Of a DNA stretch of 24,639 nucleotides, positions 7,434-18,800 are shown one piece after another. The stretch comes from Podila epigama (Eukaryota; Mortierellomycota; Mortierellomycetes; Mortierellales; Mortierellaceae): positions 1 to 24,639 of the forward strand of contig JAAAVE010000168.1 of assembly GCA_015679605.1 (NCBI GenBank). The letters run 5' to 3'. The notes beneath the pieces are model-generated. The model did no database searches, had not been told where the DNA came from, and worked only from the letters and a program-made list of their open reading frames with translations. Within the stretch, counting starts at the first letter, position 1; every line of letters begins with the position of its first letter. The position numbers were made by a program, and so were the translations under genes.

Positions 7434-10400
7434 ATGGTTCTGCTGGACGAACCCAGCGACAATGCTTCTGAACAAAGTTGTTCAGGAATAACAAAATCTT
7501 CAAAGGCCACCACTTTTGCAACCAAGCTGCTTCAAAATGAAGATATGGAAGCGTCAGGAATATTTGGTCCAACATCAACAGCGATATCAACAGTGTCAGC
7601 CCTTGAAGTATCATCTTTGTTGAGGTCTGCACCAGCTACGCCTTCAACGGAACAGTCGCGCTCGGGGCAATCTTGTGAGCACCAGCGCTCACCTGACTCC
7701 GCACTGTCGATCGTTCCGCCCAATTTGACTGAAGATCATCTCTCCACAACTGCCAAAGTACATGCTCTCCATAGCGATAGCGAGGACATTCTATCAATAC
7801 CAGCACCATCTTTGCTGTTACAGTCGACCATCCCCCCACCTGTGTCGGCTGCCCTGCGCGTCTTTTCTATCCAGGAGCTTGCCGACAACATTGCTCAATT
7901 CTTAAGACCTGTGTACATGCATCAACTCCGCCTCGTCTCTCGTGCACTCTATTGTTCATTTCGACCATACCTCCGGTTGCATCTGAGCCGCACATCCACG
8001 GATTCTTGGAGACACTTTCCGCCGTTGGACCAGTCTAAGGAATCTAAAGAAAAGCCGCCACAACAGGTCCATCGACAACATCAACACCAGGAGCATGGCC
8101 AGGATCGGGCGCTGGACCAGGAGCTACACCACGCAGAAGAAGCGACTCTAAAGGAAAAGGAGCCACCATCCTTCACAAAAGCCGCGCCTACTCCATCACG
8201 ATACAATAATTTTGGGAAGGGATACGGCCATCTTGTTCACACCATCTCAACCGATACCATGGATAATCTGGATGACCTCAAAGTTCACTTTGCGTCCTGC
8301 ACCAATCTTTCGACACTGAGCATCACGCGGTGGAAGAGCGATATCACAGTCTTCAAGGGTATGCTGTCCTTGCTGCCATCGCTCCGGCATCTGACCGTTT
8401 CATTTTACATCATGGTTGATCTCAATCAGTTTCTGGAGCAGCTGACATCTACAAAAACAACCCCTACGCCATCGTTGGATGGGCGATTTTCCCCCTCTGT
8501 CACTGCTGCAACAAATCCCTCACCCGAGAATTCGTCATCTTCCACAGGCGCCTCTTTTGTTACAGTCACTGGAGTCCATAGCCGTCTAAACTCGATCACT
8601 GTTCGTAATCGAGTGCCGGATGTTAACTATGTTCAGTGGCGAACACTCAAGTCGATGCTGAACAAGTGTCCCGCATTAGAGTCGCTCTCCTTGGCGGGTA
8701 TAGAGTTTGTCGGTATGGCAAACGACACCGAATCTGACCCAGCTGGACAAATCATGGACGTAGGCGGGGGCATTCTCGAAGCTGCCTATGGCCCAGGACA
8801 CTTGCAACGACGGATGAGTCGTCCGTATCCTCAGATGCGCTCGTTGTCATTAGCGCTCTGTCAGTGCAGTGTCCCCAGCCTGTTGGAGTTTGACAGGATC
8901 TTTCCCAATCTAACGTCGCTGGAGCTGAACAAATGCCGTTCCGAATGGCTGAATCTCTTTGATGAGGCACTCACATCTTTTGAAACAGAACTATTGGTTG
9001 CAAATGCCATTGCGGCGCCTGCGGTTGTAGCCAACATACCCGTTGGTTTACATCAACAGCCTCATCTGCAGGCGCACCAGCAACATCCAACACATCAAGC
9101 GCACTCTTCACTACAGCCTCCACCTCCACCATCCCATTTACCCTTCCAACATCTGACACGACTCAAGCTGTTGGATAAGTACGAAAGTGATTCAGATTTG
9201 ATATACAAAGTAGTGAAGCGAAGGACAAAGCTGCGCGTTCTGGAGACACAAGAGATCTCACTCAAGATGGAGACATTGCTGGATATGGTCAACCACTGTG
9301 CAGAGGTGGGGCAGTGTTTCGAGCGCTTATCGCTATCGCTCCGTGGATTCCCCTCAACGGAATCCAGGTTTGATTTCTGGCGTTTGTACGAATCAAAAGC
9401 ACTGCAGTCTGTCAAGCACTTGTACATCCAGCAGGTAACTCCCAAATGTTGCATGGAAGGGGGGTAGGCCGTACATCTGCTGCTCATTGAATCGTGGTTA
9501 TAACATCCTTGGCTGTGTATGTGTTTTTATGTCTAATAGGAACTATTCGACAATGTCAAGATACGGTTTGCAGAGTCACTGACAAGTTTGCATATTGGCA
9601 CTGGGTATGCTGGCGAGACGGACATGGTTGATGAAAACGTTGAGGAATGGAATGCTGTTCTTCGACGCTTACCACACCTCGAGATCTTGAAGGTCGACCG
9701 ATATCTTGCAGACTATGAGCTGTTCCGTGGTCTAGGTCGTTGCCCAAGTTCTATATACAGCGCCAGGAAGCATCCCTTATTCCTACCAGAATCGCAGAGC
9801 AGGGTGCCCCGATCAGTCACTGTGTTGGGAACATCTAGGGAGGAGAAAGAAGAGGATGCAACCATGATTCAAAAGGAAGTCGAGAGGTTGTCGATTAGTG
9901 AGCGTCCACCATCGCCGGCCTCGGTGCTTTCGTTGCCATTGCTGCCACAGCCACCGCCACCAACTGTTCAGCCCAAAGCGAGCCTATTTGCGGATACCTG
10001 GAACAGAGAGACTGATGCAGCGCAACGACGAGACCTCTATGCAGAGAAAGAAGCAGAGAGCCATTACCGAGCATACGATGGCTCGACTCACTCTGGTTCT
10101 GGAATTTCTTTCAAGGAGGAGACACTAGCGATGCCTAGTCATGTTGATGGAATTTCCGACTACGATGGCGATGGTTCTCAAGTGTCTGTCACACAGATGT
10201 GCTCGCCATCAACGACATCATGCTCAGCTTCATGTTTGCACACAACAGATCAAAAAGTGTCAAAGGCCAGCTTTTGGGGCGATGAGCGGCCGTTCTTGCA
10301 AGAGCTCAGTTTCCAATTTGGACCTTATAGCACAGTACGAACGAGTGATGTGGATCGGGAGTTGGTAGGACGCTTTCGGTTTTTGGAAAAGTTGACGATT

Positions 10401-10544
10401 GCGAGTTCGAAAGGAAGGTTGATGCCGAGTGGAAGTGGAGGTGAAAGTGGAAGCGAGTGTCAAGAAGAGCGGATGGAGAATTGGAAGAAAGGTTGGCGAC
10501 CGGGGCTTCGTGTTGAGTTTAGGAATTATGAGGCAGACCGGTAA
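7434..10544 (+). CDS. F-box/LRR protein, third paralogue (2 exons, 1001 aa)
   Basis: Exon 1 is 7434-9434 and exon 2 is 9540-10544. The 105-base intron begins GTAACT and ends CTAATAG; phase 0. An N-terminal disordered Ser/Thr-rich region (1-135) precedes an F-box-like segment at about 143-185 (FSIQELADNIAQFL, then LRLVSRALYCSFRPYL). A Gln/His/Glu-rich linker, LRRs, a Gln/His/Pro-rich insert (about 530-570), more LRRs, a disordered Ser/Pro insert after GLGRCP in exon 2, and a last LRR-like block follow. The order of parts and the intron position match copy B, so these are paralogues, but the proteins are far more diverged than copies A and B. It is transcribed away from copy B. Likely an SCF substrate adaptor by family; the target is unknown. 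If the intron is retained, translation stops at 9467. Confidence 0.9.
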
Positions 10545-10581
10545 AAAAATAAAATGAAAAAAGTCAAAAAACCAACTTGAG

Positions 10582-10637
10582 GGCGCGCGCCACGGAGTCG
10601 CGCATGCAATTTATCACCCTTAATTAATCTTAATTAA
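10582..10637. repeat. Palindrome cluster in the 3' region of the third F-box gene
   Basis: A perfect 10-base GC palindrome GGCGCGCGCC lies at 10582-10591. It is followed by two TTAATTAA palindromes at 10620-10627 and 10630-10637, ten bases apart. The abrupt switch from pure GC to pure AT within 40 bases is visible directly. No function is assigned. Confidence 0.6.
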
Positions 10638-10689
10638 TGAGAGAAACGTGATTTTTATTTTCTTTTCAATCAACAGTCGCGTGTAAACA

Positions 10690-10695
10690 AATAAA
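10690..10695 (+). terminator. Possible poly(A) signal of the third F-box gene
   Basis: AATAAA about 146 bases after the stop at 10544. Another AATAAA-like A run sits directly after the stop (about 10548). Either could serve. Confidence 0.35.
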
Positions 10696-10699
10696 TACG

Positions 10700-11540
10700 G
10701 CAGATTTTTTTTTCTTCTCCCTTTCCCTTTCTCTCTCTCTCTCATCTACTCCTCACATTCCATCCCCCCATCCCAATTGGTAAGTTTAGATCATTGTTGA
10801 ATCACACAAATAATTTTTTATGTTCGTTACGCTCCAAGATTCCTTTTCACACTTCTCTTTCCATCATATACACCACTTCCCCCCTCCCCTACTCCAACGA
10901 TTGAACGGCTGATGATGGTTATTGTAATTTGCGTTTGATTTGGGCCTTGTTGCCGTGAGACCTCGCCGGGCCTTACTCTAGCGGTCTTGTGCTTTATGAA
11001 AACACTACTTAGCTGAAGTCGCATCAATCTTTTTTCTTTTCTTTTTTATTCTCTTGAAAGAAAAATGATCCATTCAACAATACTTTGACATTGATTTTTC
11101 TAACAGTCTGTATTTGTTTCTATGTTTCAGGTCGCGTCTTGTATTTTTTTTTCTTTTTTTCAATTGAAAAGCTGAAAACCCCCGTGTCTTGTTTTCCTGC
11201 AACAGTGAAGGTGGTAAGTTTTACTCTCTGTTTCCCACTCCACCTTTTTTTGTCTACAGTCTATACATTTTTTTTTTTGCAATGATTAGAACAATGTTCG
11301 CTTACCTGAGAGCTTTATTGCTATGCGGACCATCACATTTATACACCAAGNNNNNNNNNNACCAAGATCTCTGAGTCAAAAAAAAAAAAAAAAGACTTGC
11401 CACACTTTAACACGTCCAAGTTTTGTTTTTGGATATTGAGATTAACTCTTTGTTTTTCTGTTTCTGTGTTCTTCAGAGTTCTTTAGGTGTATTTTTTATG
11501 TATTCGAGATAACAAAAATAAAATAAAGAAAATTGAATAT
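10700..11540 (+). other. Possible spliced transcript interrupted by the assembly gap
   Basis: No long open frame. On the + strand there is a CT-rich leader-like tract (10720-10775), a perfect donor GTAAGT at 10780, an acceptor-like TTTCAG ending at 11130, a second donor GTAAGT at 11214, and a pyrimidine-rich acceptor TCTACAG near 11257. An ATG at 11282 (next at 11294) opens a frame that runs into the N gap, and AATAAA motifs follow at about 11516-11525. This is the layout of a short-exon fungal gene, but no protein family can be named and the signals may be chance in T-rich DNA. Confidence 0.3.
11351..11360. other. Assembly gap (10 N)
   Basis: Ten N join two contigs. ACCAAG stands on both sides (11345-11350 and 11361-11366), so the contigs may really overlap or the join may hide a repeat. 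A run of 16 A starts at 11378. The true gap length is unknown. Confidence 0.95.
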
Positions 11541-11648
11541 GAAAATTCTCAATGTCCATGATTTCTTAATGATAATGTCAATGAATTTGCTTCGTGTCTA
11601 CTTTCATACAATAACAATACATACAAGAACTGGACAAAAGGTTTTGAT

Positions 11649-11654
11649 TTTATT
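11649..11654 (-). terminator. Poly(A) signal of the Arf-GAP gene
   Basis: AATAAA on the minus strand, 39 bases after the stop codon that ends at 11693. The distance is suitable for a 3' processing signal. Confidence 0.45.
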
Positions 11655-11692
11655 TGACTGAAAAATCCAAAAATGAATGATTGCTGAAGCTT

Positions 11693-14600
11693 CTAAAGAG
11701 AGAATGGATTCGAGTATGCAGTGCTGGAGGGTGGAACGGTGGCGGCCGAGGTTGAGAAAGGATCAAGGTCATCGATCAAGGGGTATTTGGTGCTTGGGCT
11801 TTTGGTAGAGGGCTGCATCCATTGACCAAACATATCGTTCAAAGCCGTGTTGTTGTTGTTGGATGCAGCAGAAGCTGGTATTGTCATGGATCTAGAGGGT
11901 GATAAGAAGGCGGTCTCGTAAAAGTTATTCTGACCTCCTTCTTGTGAGTAAAGATAACTTGATGTTGAGCCACTCGTAGCACTGGTCAGACCAAAATTAG
12001 AGTCTGACATAGAACGGACAAAGGCAGGCTGTTGAAGTGGGTTCAAATGTTGTGAACTGTTGTTGTTATTGCTGCTGCTGTTCACCATGGGTGATAACGA
12101 GCCTCCTGTTGACGCAAGACCGAACGGATTTGGCAATGTGTTCAATGACGACAGCTGTGAACCTGTAGACGACATTGTTGTAGGTGTCGCACTCGAATAT
12201 GAGCCCGATGAAAAGTAATTCTGCTGAGAAGGCGAGGCACCTTGCAGTGATCTTCCCAAGTTGCTGAATGGGTCTGAAAGGGCATTGCTTCCACCAACAA
12301 GCAAACTGTTGTTATGGTGTTGCACTTGTGATGGTGTTGTTGGCTGCTGTTTCGCGAACGTAGCGAATGGGTTACTAGAGCTGCTGCTTGAAGAATCAGT
12401 CTGCTTGGAAGGTGAGAGTGTACCACTAAGGCTCGCACTATTGTTGATGATGCCAAAGGGTGATGTAGAGACTGAAGAAGGATAATCTGAAGTATATGCG
12501 CGTTGAAGTCCTCCACCAGGCAGCAGTGTAGAGGGCGAGGGACCTGATGCGAGCTGGCTAAAAGGGTTGGATAAGGTGCCAGTGGGTTGTGGGGATAGAG
12601 AAACAGGAGCGATGGCCGAGTTGTAGGAAGAAGCCGAAACAGGTGGAGGAGGTGTGTTATATATCGATCCATGAGTCATTGTTGAAAAGGCATCTTGTGT
12701 TGACAAGCTGTGATGCTGCTGCTGCTGTTGCTGTTGTTGCTGTGGCTTTCCTTGCCCAAGAATGGATAGGTAATCATCAAACGACTTTGATCCCACTGGA
12801 GTGGTTGGGAGTGTATCTGATAAAGACTGGTTATTGTAGTTAATGGAGGGCGTCAATTGACCTTGGTATTGTTGTGAATGTGCCTGGTAAGGTGTGCTCA
12901 GGTTCTGTGACGATGAAGAAGGAGAGAATGGGTCCGGAGTCGCAAGTCCATTAGCAGCTGGGACAGGGCTTGTCACTGTAGGTGTTGAAAATGCCGCAAA
13001 AAAGTCATTGGACGACATTGATAGCCCTGCTTGGCTTGTGTTATGCTGTTGTGGTTGTTGTTGTTGCTGCTGCTGAGGAGTGCTGACGTTCATGTTGTTA
13101 AAGGCATTGTTCATTAACGAAAATGGGTCCGCAATGTCAGCTGAAGGAGTCTGAGTGAAAGCAACTCCTGGTCCTCCAAAGACTGATGACCCGGTGATTC
13201 CAGCACTTTGTCCATTGCCTGTGCTACTGATATTGTTATTGTTCATTTGACCCATAAAGTCCTCAAATGCTGTGCTCGGTTGTCGCTTCAATTGTTGCTG
13301 CTGTTGCTGCTGATTGAATCGAGGAGACGCTGGTGAAGAAGGATATTGATGATGGGATGTCGATGCGGAGAGGGCTAGCCTCTGACCTGCCGATGTGCCG
13401 TTTGAGTTACTGCTGTGATCGGTGACCTTCGACATGGTTGTAGACCCACTGTCGGAACTTATTGTAGACGACTTTCTACTAAGGTTGCGCTCGGGCGTAG
13501 CCATGGCCTTTGAATTACAGTAAGGAGGAGACAAAAAAGGGGTTTATAAATAGCCCTCGGTGGTAAGTCATCAAACCACATCCAGAAAGGTTGTTTGCCA
13601 TGATTGAACACAAGACCATTTGCATCAGGTTGTGCTACACTGCCATTGTAGATAGTCAAGATGGTCAACAAAAGACAAAGAAGAAAAAAAATAAGAATAG
13701 AGAATGGTATCCACTTACAAGATTGTCGATGCTTTGACTCTTGCCAACAGTGCGTACTCGTTCAGGGATGGAAGAAGGCGTCGATGGTGCCGAGAGCGTG
13801 GGTGGTGGTGGTCCAGACGCGACAGCAGCAGGATTAGGGTTAATTCCACTTGGCTGAGCTTCAACACTGTTCGGGTCGTGATACCACAGTTTCTTGACAT
13901 ATTTCGCTCTCATGAATTGTTTCAACTCATCCACCTCGTGCGCATCCGGTTCTGGGTACTCGCGCCAACTCCATGTCGCCAGCCAAATCTTTTTAGCAAC
14001 CTATTATGTATATATATTTGCGTTGAAGGGAACGTGTGGGGTACAGAAAAGGAGAAAAAGGAAAAGAACAGAAAGAAATGGCGTGCGTTTGATTCAACAA
14101 CGAGCGAGTGAGTTTTCAATCATTACACCCATAGAGTCTAGAAGGAATGTATTGAGAGACACTCCAGCAGAGAGGAAGGGGGGAGGAAAACAAAAAAAAA
14201 AAAAAAAAAAATGCTCTCGTTTCTTTGTTGGGCTCAATTTTGAATTATGGCGGTGGATTAAAAGATTCGAGCGAGGTGTTTTTCATTTTTCTGTGCAAAC
14301 GGCGTTCATTTTGTGCTAGTATTTTATATTCCAGGAAGTATTTTGCCCTGATGCCAAATGCGATGGACATCGGTGACGCCACTGCAAGAGTGGAGAGAGA
14401 CAGAAAGAGAGAGAGAGGGCGAGAGGGCGAGTGGAGCATGTGTGGTGTGGTTTGATCTGCTGTTTTGGTTGACTAAACACAACCAAAACAAACAAGCAAA
14501 GAAGCAAAGAAGCATTTTGACAAAAAAAAAAGATGCAAGATTCGATGTGAGCTTACCGCATTGCCTCCCTTTTGCAAAGCAGCAACCTCCTCGGGCGTGA

Positions 14601-15253
14601 AGGTTGAGGCAGAGATGGACTTGACTCGATGGTTGAATTCTCGGCTGGTCAAGATGGGTGTCGAGTGACAAAGCAAAACAGAGCAATAACAAAGAGATGT
14701 AGAAGAATTGGCACATGTATGAGCATGGACGATGTAATCAATCAGATGGATGGCCATGTGGAGAAAGGGAGGGTAAAAAAAATACAAAAACAAAAACAAA
14801 AACAGAAAAAAAAGGGAGGGTAAAAAAAATACAAAAACAAAAACAAAAACAGAAAAAAAAGGGAGGATCACATACTGCAAGCCAGAGCACTTTTCACAGA
14901 TGAAGGTGCTGTTGAACAGGTTCACATAGACGTTGACCTAATTGAACGAGTAAGGGTAGGAAGATACGATGGTCAAGAACCAGGTTGGTTAGAAGCAGGA
15001 TTAGGCTGGAAACCAGTAGATCATAGTCGTTTTTATGTTGGATCATCACCTTGGACGGACAGTCAAAGCATTTTTTGTTCTCTGGCAACTTTAGGAGTGA
15101 GATCAAGATTCTGTCGTTGGAGAAGAGAATGAGGATGTAGACAATGTTTCGTTGTAAAGTAAAGTGGTGAGTTATAAGATGTGTGGAATGAGTGATTTAC
15201 CACATGGCTTTTATTTTTTTTTGGGTTATGTTGTCTTTTTTTGTACCTGGCAT
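11693..15253 (-). CDS. AGFG1: AGFG-type Arf GTPase-activating protein (6 exons, 785 aa)
   Basis: Exons: 15253-15204, 15110-15050, 14937-14876, 14644-14557, 14000-13719 and 13507-11693; all junctions keep frame with GT...AG introns. The Arf-GAP zinc finger is complete: Cys31, Cys34, Cys51 and Cys54 with the CX2CX16CX2C spacing, then SGLHR with the arginine finger at Arg59. HRVKSIS, the LQKGGN segment and KLWYHDP follow as in AGFG/Hrb proteins. Such proteins stimulate GTP hydrolysis on Arf and link cargo to clathrin coats. The long tail (about 182-785) is Ser/Gln/Asn-rich and carries four NPF motifs (EH-domain ligands) and four DPF motifs (AP-2 ear ligands), ending in SNPFSL. Exon 1 uses a weak donor, GTGGTA; the tempting GTAAAT three bases on would create a TGA. 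The N-terminal exon is the least certain. Confidence 0.88.
14767..14860. repeat. Perfect 47-base tandem duplication in an Arf-GAP intron
   Basis: Units 14767-14813 and 14814-14860 are identical and are followed by the first six bases of a third. Each unit is GGGAGGGT followed by A-rich CAAAAA repeats. It lies in intron 3 of the Arf-GAP gene (14875-14645), where the coding strand reads T-rich. Complete identity suggests a recent slip and a likely length polymorphism. Confidence 0.92.
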
Positions 15254-15807
15254 GTCGTTCCTCCTGTCGCTTTGACATTGAAGAGAACTGCTGGTGAGTG
15301 AAAGAAGTGTTGTGGTTGTGAGTGTGTGTGTTGCCAGTGGAATGACAGAGTAATGATAAATGAATCCGTCAGTGAGTGAGTGAGTGACGGTGTGTGTTGT
15401 TGTTGTTGTTGTTGTGAATGAATGTAATGAGAAAAGAAAAGAGAGATGGAGAAGAGAGAGAGAAGAAAAGAGAGTGACAAAAAAAAAGAAAATTGTGTGT
15501 GGATAATAAAATGAAACAGAATAAAATAAAATAGGCAATTCACCCACACGAAATGGGGAAATCAGCAGCCAATGAAATGAAGTTTTTTTGGCCTCTTTTC
15601 TCACTGCTTCTGCGACCACCGCTTCTTCCCCATCTCTCTTCTCTTCTCTTTCTTCTTCGCGCTTCAGGGCAATCTTCATCCATCCATCCAGTCCATCCAC
15701 TACTCCATCCCAATTCACTTTTTGTCCTCTCCATCTCTCATCTCTCATCTCACATATCTCACTCAATCTCACATACACACAGAACACGCATCTGAAAGGA
15801 GCGCACT
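15254..15807. promoter_or_regulatory. Shared intergenic region between divergent Arf-GAP and SCYL2 genes
   Basis: 554 bases separate the two start codons. The left half holds TGAG, GTT and AAAAG-type simple repeats and is purine-rich on the + strand. The right half is pyrimidine-rich on the + strand (CTTCTTC, CATCCATC, CATCTCAT tracts), a mirror arrangement that places a CT-rich leader before each gene on its own strand. A CCAAT motif lies centrally at 15569-15573. No TATA box is obvious. A bidirectional promoter is inferred from position. Confidence 0.6.
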
Positions 15808-18800
15808 ATGGGAAACGCCATCACAAAAAACTACGAAGGTAGAAATCCCTTTCTCTCTCACACACCACTCGCCTTTTTTGTCATTTTCTACCTCCGGTCA
15901 TGCATGCAACTTTCATCTAACTAACCAACATTGCAATCGCCTCTAGTCGGTGGACAGATTGCCAGTGCAGGACTCTGGAAGATTCATCGAGGCACTAAAC
16001 GCACCACAGGCCAGGAAGTCGCCGTTTTCGTATCCTTTTTTTTTATGATGTCTTGTTCCTTTTGTTAATGTTGTTTGGTTAATGTGCCTTGTTGTCGTGT
16101 CCTTGCATGTCGTGTTCACGCTTCTCGTGAGATGAACCAAACTGCCTGTTTCGGGAGAGCTCTTTTCTTTTCTTTTTTATTTTCTTGGCATACTTCTCGT
16201 AAAATAATTATATCGCACAGCACTACAACATAATCGAAAAACCATACATCATGTATCCTTGACTCTTGTTGTCCTATTGGTATCACTTTTTTTTTTTGCG
16301 TCCCTTTTGTTTTGCTTTGATCGTTCAACTCTACAGATTTTCGAAAAGAACATTGTCGAATCAATCTCGTCTCTACGACGCCAAGCACCATCCAAGCGAG
16401 ATCAAGAACGTGTCTATGAGTTTCTAAAGAAGGAGGTTAGTTAAAAAAAAGTCGTTGTTTGTTTTCTCGCCAAGCAAATATAGCTTCCATGTCAGAGGTC
16501 AGCGTCAACATCATAGGAGGATGATACCGCCAATATAAAAGCAACTATTAATTTAATAACAAAATCTTCATAGGCGAGTCAACTTTCTCGACTTCGACAT
16601 CCGTGCATGTTGGAGGTAGTCGAGCCAGTAGATGAATCAAGGACAGCCATTGCCTTTGCTACAGAACCCATCTTTGCATCGCTTTCAAATCTTCTTGGCA
16701 ACTATGAAAACCTGCCCTCTGTTCCAGAGGACATTCGCAAGTTTGAATTGGACGAACTAGAGGTAAAGCCTATCGTTCTTGTTTTGAAATGATAACACAT
16801 GATAAGCAGAGTCGCATGTCTGCATTTCAATATCTCAACATCCGGGCATCTTAATATAGGTTCAAAAAGGATTGAACCAACTTGGAAAAGGACTTCAGTT
16901 CTGTCACAACGATGCCAAAATCGTGCACGGTAATCTCGTTCCAGACGCCATCTTTGTGAACGCCAAAGGAGACTGGAAGATTGCAGGGTAAGGAAAATGA
17001 AAACTGGACGATGACAAGGAGTAGAAGACGAGTGACACGTCCTTTTTCACCTGTACACAATGGTACTGAAGACGCTGACGATCTCCCACATTTTCATTTA
17101 TTCTAGATTTGGATTCAGTACCTTCTTGTCGCGCGACCCAAATGTGCCAACACCGGCCGAGTATTGGGAATATGACCATGACCTCCACCCTTACTGTCAA
17201 AGGGATCTCAACTACCAGGCACCGGAATATGTCCTAGATCAGAAACTGGATCCCTCGAACGACATGTTTGGCATTGGTTGTTTGGCCTATTCAGTCCTCA
17301 ATAAGGGTACTCCCCTCCTCCATACACGCGGAAACCTCAACACTTATCGACAGCAGATCGAGCGGATTAACTCTAGTCAGTTTGACTCTCTGCCAGCACA
17401 TCTCGCAGGTATACCTACAACTACATCATGGACGAGAAAGAGGAAAAGAGCATTCAAGTAACACGGATATCTGACTATGAGATTCACACGCACAACATCC
17501 AAATAGAGGCCATGATACGACTCATCACAAGGGATCCTGCAAGACGTATGAATGCCGTTGAATTCCAATCAAGCAAGTTCTTTGACAACATCCTTGTCTC
17601 GACGATGAAATATATGGAAAATTTTGCAGAAAAGACGAGAGATGACAAAGGTCAGTTCATGAAGGGTTTGCTCAGAGTCCTGCCTCAGTTCCCTGAGCGT
17701 GTACTCTTCCGAAAGGTAAGAAAATAGAAAGGGTAATCGTAAATCGTTCAATGCTTACAAGAGACTACGAGATATAAAACCAACCTTTCCAACCTGTTCT
17801 ATTATCCATCGACAATCATCATCCAATATATATAGATCTTGCCTTGCTTGCTGGACGAGCTCAAGGATCATGCGCTGCTTCCATACACTCTGCCCAATGT
17901 TTTCTTCATTATCCAAAAGATGACACCCAAGGAATTTGAGGAAAAGGTGTTGCCGTCGTTAAAGCCCATTTTCCTGGTTCGAGAGCCAATGCAAAATCTG
18001 CTGACATTACTGGAAAAGATTGAGTTGCTCCAGCAAAAGGCAGGTGGAGCAGTCTTCAAGGAGGATATTATGCCACTGGTGTATTGTGCACTGGAGCCCA
18101 AGAACCCTCCATCTGTACAGGAAAAAGCACTCAAGACGATTCCAGCGATTACCGAGATGCTGGATTACACCACTGTCAAGGCCTCACTCTTCCCCAGGAT
18201 TGCTACCCTCTTTGCGCAAACGACGACACTTTCGGTCAAGGTCAATACGCTCCTCTGCTTTTTGACGCTCATGAAGACTCTGGACAAGTTTACAATCACA
18301 GAAAAGTTGATTCCGTTGTTGAGGAACATCAAAACACGCGAAGTGAATGTGACAATGGCGACTTTACAAGTGTATCAGGAAATGGGGAAACACGTTGACA
18401 AGGAGGTCATTGGCAACAGCATCCTGCCACACTTGTGGCACCTGTCTCTGGGACCTAACCTCAAGGCGGAGCAATTTGAGGCGTTTATGAAGACTATACA
18501 GGAACTCGGAAACAAGGTCCACCAACAGCACCTTCGCCATCTCCAGGACCTCAAGAAGCTGGAGGACCAGACCAAGAGCTTTGCCGCCAGTGGTGATCCC
18601 ACTGTGGCTGCCAATGGTGCGTCGACTCTGAATGATTTCGAGAAGTTGGTGCAAGGAGGAGCTTCGGGCTCGGGGGTAGCCACTCCAAATGCGTCGTCAG
18701 CTCGTCCAAGCTCGTCTTTATCATCGGATAACCCGTTCAAGATTGCATCGGACAATCCTTTCTCACCCAGTGGGGTTAGTCAAGATTCGGCTTTGGATAT

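Noticed and set aside
10905-11050. C/D-box snoRNA-like pattern (TGATGA, later CTGA, then a T run)
   Set aside because: The box C match lacks the required purine, no terminal stem pairs, and the box distance is long. Not enough to call an RNA gene.
13459-13671. Possible extra Arf-GAP exon on the minus strand (peptide with FWMWFDDLPPR)
   Set aside because: No acceptor joins it to the preceding exon in phase and no good donor leads out of it. Skipping it gives a clean phase-0 junction 13719/13507 with a strong pyrimidine tract.
15197-15787. Long minus-strand frame upstream of the Arf-GAP start
   Set aside because: It is low-complexity, crosses the promoter region of the divergent SCYL2 gene, and the Arf-GAP family starts close to the zinc finger.
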